Notes: a model not told the origin generated them from the letters alone. A stretch of 59,768 bases of DNA from Gemmiger_A avium (GCA_019114585.1 DXFE01000087.1:1-59768), one strand, 5' to 3'. Positions 31,379 through 40,676 are shown, counted from the stretch's first letter. Program-made: numbers and translations.

Positions 31379-33804
31379 AGGTCGGTGTTTCCTTTCGGTA
31401 GTTCAACAGAAAACGATTCGTTCTCAGAATCGGCGGGTTCATTGGAAACCGGCGCCGGTGCGGATACGGGGGCCGGTTTGCGGCGGCGGTATACCAGCCA
31501 GGCCATCCAGCCCAGCCAGATCAGCACCGCCGTGCCGGCCACCGCCGCGCTCTGGGCCAGGCCCGGGGTGTGGTAGTCCAGCCGGATGGTGTTCTCCCCC
31601 GCCCCGGCGGGCACGGCGATCATGCCGCCGCTTACCTTTTCCACCGGCACGGTCTCGCCGTTCACGGTGGCGGTCCAGCCCTCGGTGTAGGGCACACTGA
31701 AGAACACCAGGTTGTCGCTGTCCAGGGTGATGGTGGCGGTGAATCCGTAGTTGTCCGCCACAAAGCTGTCCGCCGCACTGGCCCGGCGGGCAGCGGCGTC
31801 CTCCGCATAAGCGTCGTAGTCCCGGTCCACCAGATCGGTGCTTTCCAGCTGGGTCAGCCAGCTGCCGTACTGCTCGATCTGTTCTTCGTCCAGCACCAGC
31901 GCCCGCATCAGGACGTTGGAGCGCTTGTCCTCCGGGATGGCGTCCAGCTGCTCCTGGGTGATGTAGCTGTCGTAGGTGAAGCCCATCGGCACCCAGTTCT
32001 CGTTCTCGTAGACCGCGTAGCTGCCGATCTCGCCCCAGAAGGTCCAGCCCTGCTCCTCCACCTCATCCAGGAAGTTGGCCTGTTCATCCAGCGGCATCAG
32101 GGTGAACCGCACGCTCAGCAGGCCGCGCAGGGCGTAGTTTTCCGCCTCCGGCTTGCTGCTCACGTCCCGCTTGACCCCCAGCTGCGGATAGAACTCCATG
32201 ATGCTGGGCTCCACCGTGGTGCTGAAGAACTGCAGGTTGGAGATACCGGTCCACATGCTCAGGTTATCAAAAGTCTCATAGGTGTCGGTGCGGTAGAAGC
32301 CCTCCGGCAGCGCCTCGGCCAGCTGGGGGCCCTCCACATAGCATTCCTGCCGGTAGCCGCCGTCCCGCTCCCACTGGGGGAACTTGCCGATGGCAAAGTG
32401 GAACACGCTGTACAGGCAGGAGAAGGCCAGAACCGCCGCCAGCAGCGCCCGGGGCATACGGGGCCCGCGCTCGTACCAGACCAGCACCATCCAGAAGATC
32501 AGCAGGCCCGCCACGCCCAGGCCCAGCATCAGCCAGTACTGACTGGGCTGCTGCAGCACGCCAAAGGTCCATTCGCCCTCGTCCCCTTCCACCGGTACCA
32601 CCGCCAGCGCCACGGTGCTGAGCAGGATGATCAGGCTGGGCAGGATACCTTTGCGGGGGATGTCCACCCCTTCGTCCTCCAAAGCCAGCATGCTGGCGCC
32701 GCACAGAATCAGCACCGGCATATACCACCAACGGGCGTAGTAGCTGGAGTTCAGGGCATAAAAGGCCGAATTGAGCACCGGCACCATGGCGCAGAGCCCG
32801 CAGATAAACAGCAGCCGGCGGAAGGCGTGCCCCTGCCGGGTGCGCAGCCAGGCCAGCGCCGCCGAAAAGCCGATCAGCGGCAGATAGGCGGTCATGCTGG
32901 TGTGCTTGATGGTGCAGTCGGTGAACATGTTGGGCAGATAGGGCGGATCCGGCGGGAAGAACAGGTTGTAAAAGATGGCAAAGTACTGCTGCACCTTGCC
33001 GTACAACAGAAAGCCGTATCCGCTGGAGAAGTTCACGGTGCGGGGGTTCTGGGACAGGCTCAGCAGCGCGGGCCAGGCCAGCACACAGCCCATGGCGCTG
33101 CCCAGCAGGCTTTCAAAGGCCAGCCGCCCAAACAGCCGCGGGGTGATATGCCAGGAGCGGGTGGTGCATTTGCAGATAAAATACAGCGCCAGAAACACGA
33201 TCTGCCCGGCAAAGAAGAAGTAGTTGTTCAGGAAATTGACCGCCACCACAAAGGCGAACAGCCCCCGCCGGTCCTCGTACACCGCCTCGTCCAGCGCCCA
33301 GAGCAGGTACGGGAACAGGGCGATGCCGTCCACAAAGGTGAAGAAAAAGGTGTTGTAGATGGTAAAGCCGGAAAAGGCGTACAGGCATCCGGCGATGACC
33401 GCCAGATTCTGCCGCCTGGCGTACCGGCGCACCCATAAATAGGCGCCGCCGCCGGCCACCGCGTATTTCAGGCAGAGCATCGGCACCATCAGGTAGGGCT
33501 GCCAGGAAGCGGGCAGAATGCAGCTGAGCCAGAAAAACGGCGAGCCCAGCAGATAGTAGGAGTAGCTGTTCACAAAGCCGCTGCCCATATCGGTGGCCCA
33601 GCTCCAGCTGCCGCCCTCTTTTACAAAGGCGTTGGCGTACTGGGTAAAGGAGATGTACTGGCTGTTGAAGTCGCCGCAATAGAGGAAAAAGCCCTTGTCC
33701 ACCACAAGAAAGGGCAAAAAGATGCACGCGGCTCCCAATGCGCAGAAGCCAAAGGTCATCCAGTACAGGTTCGGGCGGGGTGTAAGCTGCCGCACAGGCT
33801 GCAT
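31375..33804 (-). CDS. YfhO-family multi-spanning membrane protein
   Basis: About 809 residues; ATG at 33804 is preferred because GAGGAGG lies upstream, while the longest frame begins 45 codons earlier without one. An N-terminal helix leads to the loop GDFNSQYISFTQYANAF, then about a dozen membrane helices of the GT-C type, an extracytoplasmic domain, and a final helix with a basic tail (VYRRRK). The segment FFSVPYTEGWTATVNGETV is typical of YfhO. Firmicute YfhO proteins are proposed glycosyltransferases that decorate lipoteichoic acid; the substrate here is unknown. Confidence 0.88.
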   Translation of the reverse strand: MQPVRQLTPRPNLYWMTFGFCALGAACIFLPFLVVDKGFFLYCGDFNSQYISFTQYANAFVKEGGSWSWATDMGSGFVNSYSYYLLGSPFFWLSCILPASWQPYLMVPMLCLKYAVAGGGAYLWVRRYARRQNLAVIAGCLYAFSGFTIYNTFFFTFVDGIALFPYLLWALDEAVYEDRRGLFAFVVAVNFLNNYFFFAGQIVFLALYFICKCTTRSWHITPRLFGRLAFESLLGSAMGCVLAWPALLSLSQNPRTVNFSSGYGFLLYGKVQQYFAIFYNLFFPPDPPYLPNMFTDCTIKHTSMTAYLPLIGFSAALAWLRTRQGHAFRRLLFICGLCAMVPVLNSAFYALNSSYYARWWYMPVLILCGASMLALEDEGVDIPRKGILPSLIILLSTVALAVVPVEGDEGEWTFGVLQQPSQYWLMLGLGVAGLLIFWMVLVWYERGPRMPRALLAAVLAFSCLYSVFHFAIGKFPQWERDGGYRQECYVEGPQLAEALPEGFYRTDTYETFDNLSMWTGISNLQFFSTTVEPSIMEFYPQLGVKRDVSSKPEAENYALRGLLSVRFTLMPLDEQANFLDEVEEQGWTFWGEIGSYAVYENENWVPMGFTYDSYITQEQLDAIPEDKRSNVLMRALVLDEEQIEQYGSWLTQLESTDLVDRDYDAYAEDAAARRASAADSFVADNYGFTATITLDSDNLVFFSVPYTEGWTATVNGETVPVEKVSGGMIAVPAGAGENTIRLDYHTPGLAQSAAVAGTAVLIWLGWMAWLVYRRRKPAPVSAPAPVSNEPADSENESFSVELPKGNTDL

Positions 33805-33841
33805 GGGATCTGCCTCCTCACAACAAATTTCGGGTTCCGGC

Positions 33842-33870
33842 CTGCCAACGGGCCGCCGGTATGGTATACT
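33842..33870 (+). promoter_or_regulatory. Promoter of the HD nucleotidase gene
   Basis: CTGCCA at 33842-33847 and TGGTATACT (-10 at 33865-33870) are separated by 17 bases. Confidence 0.6.
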
Positions 33871-33940
33871 GGAACGGAAGACCCGGGCGGACGCAAGCCG
33901 TCCACCTGTAATACGAGTCAACCGGGAGGAACCTTGCAAA

Positions 33941-34537
33941 ATGGAACACTATTCTCTCAACGCGCTGCTGGCCCGGATGAAGCACATCACCCGGTGGGCG
34001 CTGATGCACAGCACCCGCACCGAGACCCTGAGCGAACACACCGCCGACACCGCGCTACTGGCCCACACCTTGGGGCTGATCGCCCGGGATATGCTGGGCC
34101 AGGCCGGGGTGCGGCCCGAAACGCTGGCCGCCGCGGCCCTGTACCACGACGCGCCGGAAATTCTGACCGGCGACATGCCTACCCCGGTAAAATACAAGAA
34201 TGAAGCCCTCAAGACCGCCTACAAGGCGCTGGAGCGGCAGAGCGCCTGCCAGATGGCGACACTGGCGGCCCCGCCGCTGCGGGACACGCTGGCGGGCTTC
34301 CTGACCGGGGACTGCCTGACAGCGGAGGAAAGAACACTGCTGAAAGCCGCCGACCGGCTGAGCGCCCTGATCAAATGCGGCGAAGAGGTGCGGGCCGGCA
34401 ACGGGGAGTTCCGGGCCGCGCTGGCCCAGCAGCAGGCGGCGCTGGAGGCGATGGCCTGCCCGGCAGCGGAGTATTTTATGGCCCACATGCTGCCCTGCTA
34501 CGCCCTGACGCTGGACGAGCTGACCGCCCTGGAATAA
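33941..34537 (+). CDS. YfbR-type HD-domain 5'-deoxynucleotidase
   Basis: A 198-residue protein starting at ATG 33941 behind GGGAGGA. It hydrolyses deoxyribonucleoside 5'-monophosphates in relatives. The match to E. coli YfbR is close: MKHITRWALM with Arg18, SEHTADTAL with His33, YHDAPEILTGDMPTPVKY with His69-Asp70, and a later KAADRLSALIKC metal Asp. It is monocistronic. It ends four bases before the stop of the converging dus gene, with no room for a terminator. Confidence 0.9.
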   Translation: MEHYSLNALLARMKHITRWALMHSTRTETLSEHTADTALLAHTLGLIARDMLGQAGVRPETLAAAALYHDAPEILTGDMPTPVKYKNEALKTAYKALERQSACQMATLAAPPLRDTLAGFLTGDCLTAEERTLLKAADRLSALIKCGEEVRAGNGEFRAALAQQQAALEAMACPAAEYFMAHMLPCYALTLDELTALE

Positions 34538-34541
34538 GGCA

Positions 34542-35513
34542 TCAGCTGTTCTCCTGCCAGACCTTTTCGATCAGGCGGTCGATGTCGGGAAAATGCTCCA
34601 GCCGGCTGCACTCCGCCCGCAGGGCGGCGGCCCCGCGCAGGCCTTTCATATAGTGGATAGCCTGGCTGCGGGCCTGGGGCATGGCCACCCACTCGCCCTT
34701 GTTCTCGCACATCTCGTACACCTGGCGGCGGAGTTCTTCCATCCGCTGGCGCAGGGTGGGCGGCGGCGGGGCGGGCTCCCCTTTCAGCATGGCGGCGATC
34801 TCGCCGAACAGCCAGGGGTTGCCCAGCGCGCCCCGACCTACCATGACCCCGTCGCAGCCGGTGGCCTCCATCATGGCGCGGGCTTCGTCGGCGGTGGTGA
34901 TATCCCCGTTGCCCAGCACCGGCACCGACACCGCCGCCTTGACCGCGGCGATCACCGACCAGTCCACCGTGCCGGGGATGTACATCTGCTCCCGGGTGCG
35001 GCCGTGCACCGCGATCAGAGCCGCGCCCGCCGCTTCACAGGCTTTGGCGGTCTCCACGGCGGTGATATGATCGCCGTCCCAGCCGGCGCGCATCTTGACG
35101 GTGACAGGGCGGCCGTCCGAGGCCTCCACCACCGCCGCCACGATCCGCCCGCAGAGGGCCGGGTCCAGCAGCAGGCGGCTGCCCGCGCCGGAAGAGGTAA
35201 TCTTGGGGGCCGGACAGCCCATATTGATGTCGATAAAATCGTAGTCGTAGTGCTGAATCAGCCGGGCGGCCTGGCCCATGGTTTCCGGTTCAGCCCCGAA
35301 CAGCTGCACCCCATAGGGGGCGCCGTTGGGCTTGCAGCGGATCAGCTGGGCGCTTTTTTTATCGCCGAAGGTAAGCGCCTTGGCGCTGACCATCTCGCTG
35401 ACGGTATAGGCCGCCCCGTGGCGGACGGCCATGTCCCGGCAGGCGGCGTCGGTAAAGCCGGCCATGGGGGCCAGCGCCGCGCCGGGGGCAAGAGGGATGG
35501 ATGCTATCTTCAT
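34542..35513 (-). CDS. dusB: tRNA-dihydrouridine synthase (DusB type)
   Basis: A 323-residue flavin-dependent TIM-barrel enzyme that reduces uridine in the tRNA D-loop. LAPMAGFTDAACR near the N-terminus binds FMN; the catalytic Cys lies in INMGCPAPKI. HGRTREQMY, GNGDI and GRGALGNPWLF are all standard. Paralogue assignment to DusB rests on overall similarity and on its usual presence in Firmicutes. It is transcribed divergently from polA. Confidence 0.92.
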   Translation of the reverse strand: MKIASIPLAPGAALAPMAGFTDAACRDMAVRHGAAYTVSEMVSAKALTFGDKKSAQLIRCKPNGAPYGVQLFGAEPETMGQAARLIQHYDYDFIDINMGCPAPKITSSGAGSRLLLDPALCGRIVAAVVEASDGRPVTVKMRAGWDGDHITAVETAKACEAAGAALIAVHGRTREQMYIPGTVDWSVIAAVKAAVSVPVLGNGDITTADEARAMMEATGCDGVMVGRGALGNPWLFGEIAAMLKGEPAPPPPTLRQRMEELRRQVYEMCENKGEWVAMPQARSQAIHYMKGLRGAAALRAECSRLEHFPDIDRLIEKVWQENS

Positions 35514-35566
35514 GCAAAACCTGCTTTTCTCTAGGATACGCGGCGCAAAAACCGCGGTTACTGGTT

Positions 35567-35599
35567 ATTGTACCACAAACACGCCTTTTGTGGTATACT
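35567..35599. promoter_or_regulatory. Divergent dus/polA promoters inside one dyad
   Basis: The dyad TACCACAAA (35571-35579) / TTTGTGGTA (35587-35595) has a seven-base spacer. On the plus strand its right arm leads into TGGTATACT (-10 at 35594-35599, for polA). On the minus strand its left arm leads into TGGTACAAT (-10 at 35567-35572, for dus). Both look like extended -10 promoters. A shared regulator is possible, but the symmetry could simply reflect two facing -10 elements. Confidence 0.6.
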
Positions 35600-35651
35600 G
35601 AAAGAGTATGAAATTTCGGGGCCGCGGCCCCGCAGAGAGGATATACTGCCT

Positions 35652-38171
35652 ATGAAATTACTGGTTCTGGACGGCAACAGCCTGGTCAACCGGGCCTTTT
35701 ATGGCATCAAGCTGCTGACCACCAAGGACGGACGCCCCACCAACGCCATCTACGGTTTTCTGAACACCCTGCAGGGGCTGATGAACGCCCACGATCCGGA
35801 CGAGGTGGCCATTGCCTGGGACCTGAAAGCCCCCACCTTCCGGCACAAGATGTACGACGGCTACAAGGCCACCCGCAAGGGCATGCCCCAGGAGCTGGCG
35901 GATCAGATGCCGGTGCTGAAGGAACTGCTGGGATATCTGGGTTACCCGATGGTGAGCCGGGAGGGCTACGAGGCGGACGATATTCTGGGCACCCTGTCCG
36001 CCGCCTGGGGCGCCCGGCAGGACGACTGCCTGCTGGCCACCGGCGACCGGGACAGCCTGCAGCTGGTGAGCGAGACCGCCACCGTGCTGCTGACCGCCAC
36101 CCGCATGGGCCGCAGTGAAACGGTGGTCATGGACCTGGCCGCGGTGCGGGAGAAATACGGCGTGGAGCCCAAACAGCTGATCCAGGTCAAGAGCCTGATG
36201 GGCGACACCAGCGACAATATCCCGGGCGTGGCGGGTATCGGTGAAAAGACCGCCCTGGCCCTGATTCAGAAATTCGGCACCCTGGACGGGGTGTACGAGC
36301 ATATCGACGATGCGGCCATCAAGCCCGGCGTGCGCACCAAGCTGCTGGCCCACCGGGAAGAGGCCCTGCTCAGCCGCACCCTGGCCACCATCGACTGCGC
36401 CGCCCCCATCGAGACCGGCGAGGGCACCTACAAGCGCCAGCCCGGTGACCCGTCGGCGGCCGCCGCCATGCTGGCCGATCTGGAGATGCACAGCATGATC
36501 GGCCGTCTGGGCCTGCCCGAGCCGGGCGCGGCTGCCCCGGCCGCGGCGGCGGAAGTTCCGGCGGCCTGCCTCTCTCCCCTGCCCGAAGCCCTGACCGGCC
36601 CGGTATATCTGGCCCGGGGCGAACAGGGCTGGTACGCTGTAGCCGCCGGCGCGCCTTATTCGGTGGAAGAAGACCGCCTGCCCGCCCTGCTGGACGGCGA
36701 AGCGGAACTGCGGGTATTTGACGCAAAGCCCCTTTACCACATCGCGCTGGACGCAGGCGGCGAGGGCAAGGCCATCACCTTTGACGGCAAGCTGGCCGCC
36801 TATCTGCTGAACCCCTCCGCCAGCGAATACTCGGTGGGTCATCTGGCCGCTGAATACGGGGTGCAGCCCGCCTTTGTGTGCGAGGACTGCCCCGACGCGG
36901 GGGTACTGGCGGGCCTGTGCGAAGCCCTGCAGGCCAAGGTGACCGCCGACGGCATGGACGAGCTGCTGCGCACCATCGAGCTGCCGCTGGCCCGGGTGCT
37001 GGCGGACATGGAGCGGTACGGCATGCAGCTGGACGGGGCGGGTCTGGAAGCCTTTGGCCAGACCCTGAAAACCGAACTGGACGGATGCCTTGCCCGCATC
37101 TGGGAGGCGGTGGGGTACGAATTCAACCTGAACAGCCCCAAGCAGCTGGGCCAGGCACTGTTTGACAAGCTGGGCCTGCCGCCCCGCAAAAAGACCAAGA
37201 GCGGCTACTCCACCGACGCGGAAACCCTGGAAAGCCTGCGGGGTTATCACCCGGTGATCGAGGATATCCTGCAGTACCGGGTGTACCAGAAACTGAACAG
37301 CACCTATGTGGAGGGGCTGCTGCGGCAGCTGGGGCCGGACGGCCGGGTGCACAGCACCTTTATCCAGACCGAGACCCGCACCGGCCGCATCAGCTCCACC
37401 GAGCCGAATCTGCAGAACATCCCGGTGCGCACCCAGCTGGGCAGCCGCCTGCGGGAGTTCTTCACCGCGAAGCCCGGCTGGCTGCTGGCCGACGCGGACT
37501 ACAGCCAGATCGAACTGCGCATCCTGGCCCATATCTCCGGCGACGAAACCATGCGGCAGGCCTTTGCCAACGGGGAGGACATCCACCGCAGCACCGCCGC
37601 CAAGATCTATAGCCTGCCCCCGGAGATGGTCACCCCGCAGCTGCGTTCCAGCGCCAAGGCGGTGAACTTCGGCATTGTGTACGGCATCGGGGCCTACAGC
37701 CTGAGCCAGGACATCGGGGTCAGCGTCAAGGAGGCCGACCAGTTCATCAAGAACTATCTGGCCACCTTCCCGGGCGTGAAGCGGTATATGGACGACACGA
37801 TTGCCTTCGGGCAGGAGCATGGCTATGTGGCCACCCTGTACGGGCGGCGGCGTGCCTTGCCGGAGCTGGCCAGCAACAACCGGAATGTGCGGGCGCTGGG
37901 CGAACGGATCGCCATGAACACCCCCATCCAGGGCACCGCGGCGGACGTGATCAAGCTGGCCATGGTGCGGGTGTGGCAGCGGCTGCGGGAGGAAAAACTG
38001 GCGGCCCGGCTGATCCTGCAGGTGCACGACGAACTGATCGTGGAGACCCCGCCCGAGGAAAAGGAGCAGGTGGCCCGCATCCTGAAAGAGGAGATGCAGG
38101 GCGCGGCTAACTTTACCGTGCCGCTGACCGCCGACGTGGGCGAGGGCTTCACCTGGCGGGAGGCCCACTGA
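35652..38171 (+). CDS. polA: DNA polymerase I (no proofreading active site)
   Basis: An 839-residue polymerase, start ATG 35652. Residues 1-290 are the 5'-3' exonuclease (LDGNSLVNRAFYG, DDILGTLSA, LATGDRDSLQLV, GDTSDNIPGVAGIGEKTA). Residues 310-470 correspond to the 3'-5' exonuclease domain but lack the D-x-E and other metal ligands, as in Bacillus and Thermus enzymes. The polymerase follows with motif A (DADYSQIELRILAHIS, Asp614), motif B (RSSAKAVNFGIVYGIGAYSL) and motif C (VHDE, Asp793). It serves repair and Okazaki-fragment processing. The rimI gene starts two bases after its stop. Confidence 0.97.
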   Translation: MKLLVLDGNSLVNRAFYGIKLLTTKDGRPTNAIYGFLNTLQGLMNAHDPDEVAIAWDLKAPTFRHKMYDGYKATRKGMPQELADQMPVLKELLGYLGYPMVSREGYEADDILGTLSAAWGARQDDCLLATGDRDSLQLVSETATVLLTATRMGRSETVVMDLAAVREKYGVEPKQLIQVKSLMGDTSDNIPGVAGIGEKTALALIQKFGTLDGVYEHIDDAAIKPGVRTKLLAHREEALLSRTLATIDCAAPIETGEGTYKRQPGDPSAAAAMLADLEMHSMIGRLGLPEPGAAAPAAAAEVPAACLSPLPEALTGPVYLARGEQGWYAVAAGAPYSVEEDRLPALLDGEAELRVFDAKPLYHIALDAGGEGKAITFDGKLAAYLLNPSASEYSVGHLAAEYGVQPAFVCEDCPDAGVLAGLCEALQAKVTADGMDELLRTIELPLARVLADMERYGMQLDGAGLEAFGQTLKTELDGCLARIWEAVGYEFNLNSPKQLGQALFDKLGLPPRKKTKSGYSTDAETLESLRGYHPVIEDILQYRVYQKLNSTYVEGLLRQLGPDGRVHSTFIQTETRTGRISSTEPNLQNIPVRTQLGSRLREFFTAKPGWLLADADYSQIELRILAHISGDETMRQAFANGEDIHRSTAAKIYSLPPEMVTPQLRSSAKAVNFGIVYGIGAYSLSQDIGVSVKEADQFIKNYLATFPGVKRYMDDTIAFGQEHGYVATLYGRRRALPELASNNRNVRALGERIAMNTPIQGTAADVIKLAMVRVWQRLREEKLAARLILQVHDELIVETPPEEKEQVARILKEEMQGAANFTVPLTADVGEGFTWREAH

Positions 38172-38172
38172 G

Positions 38173-38616
38173 ATGGCGGGCTGGACGATCCGGGCGATGG
38201 AGCCCGGCGACCTGCCCCGCTGCGCGGCCATTGAGGCCACCGCCCCCGACCCCTGGACCGAGCCCCAACTGGCGGAAGAACTGGCCAGCGATTTCGGCCG
38301 GCTGTTCGTGGCCTGCCGGGACGGGCAGACAGCGGGGCTGGCGGTGTTTCAGCTGGCGGCGGGAGAAGCCAGCCTGAACGCCCTGACCGTAGACCCAGCC
38401 GCCCGGCGGCAGGGTGCGGGCCGGGCGCTGCTGACCGGGGCGCTGGCGGCGCTGCGGGCCGAGGGCGCCCAGAGCTGCTTTTTAGAGGTACGGGCGGGCA
38501 ATGCCGCAGCCCGGGCCTTGTATGAAAGCGTGGGCTTTGCCGCCGCAGGGGTGCGCCGGGGCTTTTACCGGAACCCTGTCGAGGACGGCGTAGTCATGGC
38601 GCTAAATTTGGATTAA
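38173..38616 (+). CDS. rimI: RimI-type GNAT N-acetyltransferase
   Basis: A 147-residue GNAT protein, start ATG 38173, two bases after polA. The acetyl-CoA loop is VDPAARRQGAGRAL, and CFLEVRAGNAAARALYESVGF is the RimI signature. RimI acetylates the N-terminal Ala of ribosomal protein S18 in E. coli. In Firmicutes it is usually between tsaB and tsaD; here it precedes tsaD but tsaB is elsewhere. Confidence 0.9.
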   Translation: MAGWTIRAMEPGDLPRCAAIEATAPDPWTEPQLAEELASDFGRLFVACRDGQTAGLAVFQLAAGEASLNALTVDPAARRQGAGRALLTGALAALRAEGAQSCFLEVRAGNAAARALYESVGFAAAGVRRGFYRNPVEDGVVMALNLD

Positions 38617-38662
38617 CCGCGGATTAACTACAATTCGTATTATTTTGCGAGGATTTGACAAA

Positions 38663-39670
38663 ATGTTGATTTTAGGGATCGAAAGCAGCTGCGACGAAAC
38701 CGCCGCCGCGGTAGTGGAGGACGGGCGGCGGATCGTAAGCAACGTGATCGCCACCAGCGTGGAGGAACAGGCCCTGTACGGCGGCGTGGTACCAGAGATC
38801 GCCAGCCGGCGGCACATTGAAAGCGTGAGCGCCGTGGCGCAGAAAGCCCTGGCGGACGCCGGGGTGCGGGCGGAGGATCTGGACGCGGTGGCGGCCACCT
38901 TTGCCCCCGGCCTGATCGGGGCGGTGCTGGTGGGGCTGAACTTTGCCAAAGGGCTGAGTCTTTCCAGCGGCAAGCCGCTGGTGGGGGTGCATCACCTGCG
39001 GGGGCACATCGCCGCTTTGTACCTGACCCATCCGGAACTGAAACCGCCGTTCCTCTGCCTGGTGGTCAGCGGCGGGCACAGCCATATTGTGCAGGTGGAC
39101 GATTACACCCGATTCCGGGTGCTGGGCCGCACGGTGGACGACGCGGCGGGCGAAGCCTTTGACAAGGTGGCCCGCACCCTGGGGCTGGGCTATCCCGGCG
39201 GGCCCGCCATCAGCAAGGCGGCCAAAGAGGGGGATCCCCACGCCTATTCTCTGCCGGTGCCCCATGTGGAAGGGCCCTACAACGTAAGCTTCTCCGGACT
39301 GAAAACCGCGGTGCTCAACGCGGTGAACCAGGCCCAGATGAAGGGCGAGGAACTGAACGTGGCCGATATGGCCGCCAGCTTTGAGTGGCGGATCGACGAG
39401 ATCCTGGCCAATAAACTGCTGGCCGCCGCCAAGGATACCGGGGCCAAGACCCTCTGCCTGGCGGGCGGGGTGGCGGCCAACGGCCTGCTGCGCAGGCTGG
39501 TGGAACAGGGCGCGGCCAAACTGGGCATCCGGGTATACCTGCCCGACCCGGCCCTCTGCGGCGACAACGCCGCCATGATCGCCAGCCAGGGCTACTACGA
39601 ATTCACCGCCGGGCATGTGGCGGATCTGTCCCTGAACGGCATGGCCACCCTGCCCATCGATTACATCTGA
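38663..39670 (+). CDS. tsaD: tRNA N6-threonylcarbamoyladenosine transferase TsaD
   Basis: A 335-residue ASKHA-fold metalloenzyme; ATG 38663 is chosen because GAGG lies upstream and the product then starts with the usual short MLILGIESSCDET. Metal ligands His111 and His115 are in HLRGHIAA. It transfers threonylcarbamoyl to A37 of tRNA together with TsaB and TsaE (24.3-25.4 kb). It lies in a polA-rimI-tsaD run and ends at a strong terminator. Confidence 0.96.
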   Translation: MLILGIESSCDETAAAVVEDGRRIVSNVIATSVEEQALYGGVVPEIASRRHIESVSAVAQKALADAGVRAEDLDAVAATFAPGLIGAVLVGLNFAKGLSLSSGKPLVGVHHLRGHIAALYLTHPELKPPFLCLVVSGGHSHIVQVDDYTRFRVLGRTVDDAAGEAFDKVARTLGLGYPGGPAISKAAKEGDPHAYSLPVPHVEGPYNVSFSGLKTAVLNAVNQAQMKGEELNVADMAASFEWRIDEILANKLLAAAKDTGAKTLCLAGGVAANGLLRRLVEQGAAKLGIRVYLPDPALCGDNAAMIASQGYYEFTAGHVADLSLNGMATLPIDYI

Positions 39671-39677
39671 CAAACCG

Positions 39678-39709
39678 AAAAGCGCCCTCCCGGCCGGGAG
39701 GGCGCTTTT
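39678..39709. terminator. Bidirectional terminator after tsaD
   Basis: Perfect 16-base arms AAAAGCGCCCTCCCGG / CCGGGAGGGCGCTTTT without a spacer, between converging genes. Confidence 0.9.
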
Positions 39710-39711
39710 GC

Positions 39712-40530
39712 TTATACCTTGCTTCTGTGAGGAACGATGTGGGGCATCGACTTGGGCAGGGTCACATTCATACCCAGAATGGTGTTGGCCAGCCAGACAA
39801 AGCTCAGCAGCACCACCGCCGGGATCACGCAGGAGGTGACGATCATCACCGCCAGCGCCTCCAGAAAGCGGCTCAGCAGGGTCTTGACCTGCTCGGTGAC
39901 CTGTTCGGCCGCCTGGGTCACGCCGTTTACCACCTGGCCCAGCAGGTCGCCCAGACCGCCCGATTCTTCCTCATCACCGGCGGCGTTTTCCATGCTTTCC
40001 ACCGCCTGCTCGGTGCTGGCGATGGTCTGTTCGATCGAATCGCTGTAGGTGCGCTCGATCATGCCGGACAGGCCCATACTGGCGGGCACCACCGCGCAGA
40101 TCACCACCGTAAAGGCCACCAGCTTGACCATCAGCCGCTGCAGCCAGTCCCGCTGCCAGAACAGGTTGACCACAAGCAGCAGGCAGACCGCCGGCACCAG
40201 ATACCGGAACGCCACGTAAAAGGTCATGGTGACCAGATACTTTTCCAGGTAAATGGCGCACAGCACCACAAGAAAGGCGGAACTGAGGTCCGCCAGCTTG
40301 TCCGCAATGGGGGTGGCCACGTCGCCGGGGATCAGGGTAATGCCCGCCGAGGCCGCGGCGGAGGCCGCCGCCAGCCCCATGACCGTATCCCGTTTTTCTT
40401 CCAGTGCGTTGATGGTGCCCGCATGCAGGGAAGGCGCAGAGAGCGCCCCCGCCAGCACCGCAAAGGACAGCACCGCTGCCAGGATCATCGCTGCGGCCAG
40501 AACGGCCTTTTGTTTCGTGATGGATTTCAT
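39712..40530 (-). CDS. Membrane protein of unknown function
   Basis: A 272-residue protein starting at the ATG complementary to 40528-40530, with AGGAGG upstream. An N-terminal hydrophobic segment (about 9-30, possibly a signal anchor) is followed by hydrophobic stretches at about 55-70, 85-125 and 135-158. A charged helical region of about 70 residues follows (QTIASTEQAVESMENAAGDE), then a last helix near 232-256. The amphipathic middle suggests an extracytoplasmic or cytoplasmic coiled segment between membrane halves. No family is recognised; a distant similarity to sporulation or conjugation membrane proteins cannot be supported by eye. Confidence 0.75.
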   Translation of the reverse strand: MKSITKQKAVLAAAMILAAVLSFAVLAGALSAPSLHAGTINALEEKRDTVMGLAAASAAASAGITLIPGDVATPIADKLADLSSAFLVVLCAIYLEKYLVTMTFYVAFRYLVPAVCLLLVVNLFWQRDWLQRLMVKLVAFTVVICAVVPASMGLSGMIERTYSDSIEQTIASTEQAVESMENAAGDEEESGGLGDLLGQVVNGVTQAAEQVTEQVKTLLSRFLEALAVMIVTSCVIPAVVLLSFVWLANTILGMNVTLPKSMPHIVPHRSKV

Positions 40531-40643
40531 AGATTTAACATCCTCCTGTATTGTTCTGTGGGGCGTGCCCGGGCTGTGCTTGCTCGCTCCTTTCCGCACG
40601 GGGATTCCCGCAAGAGCCCGTGCAAATTTCGCGAAAAGCGCAG

Positions 40644-40676
40644 AAAAAGGCCCCGGAGGCTTGCCGCCGTCCGGGG
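40644..40676 (-). terminator. Intrinsic terminator of coaD
   Basis: On the minus strand CCCCGG and CCGGGG (40651-40656 and 40671-40676) pair around a 14-base loop, followed after two bases by TTTTT. Confidence 0.75.

Noticed and set aside
29156..31576. Open frame of about 800 codons opposite tex
   Set aside because: Antisense artefact of GC bias; Tex on the minus strand has all its domains.
35571..35595. LexA box before polA
   Set aside because: The arms TACCACAAA/TTTGTGGTA do not match the Firmicute GAAC-n4-GTTC pattern.
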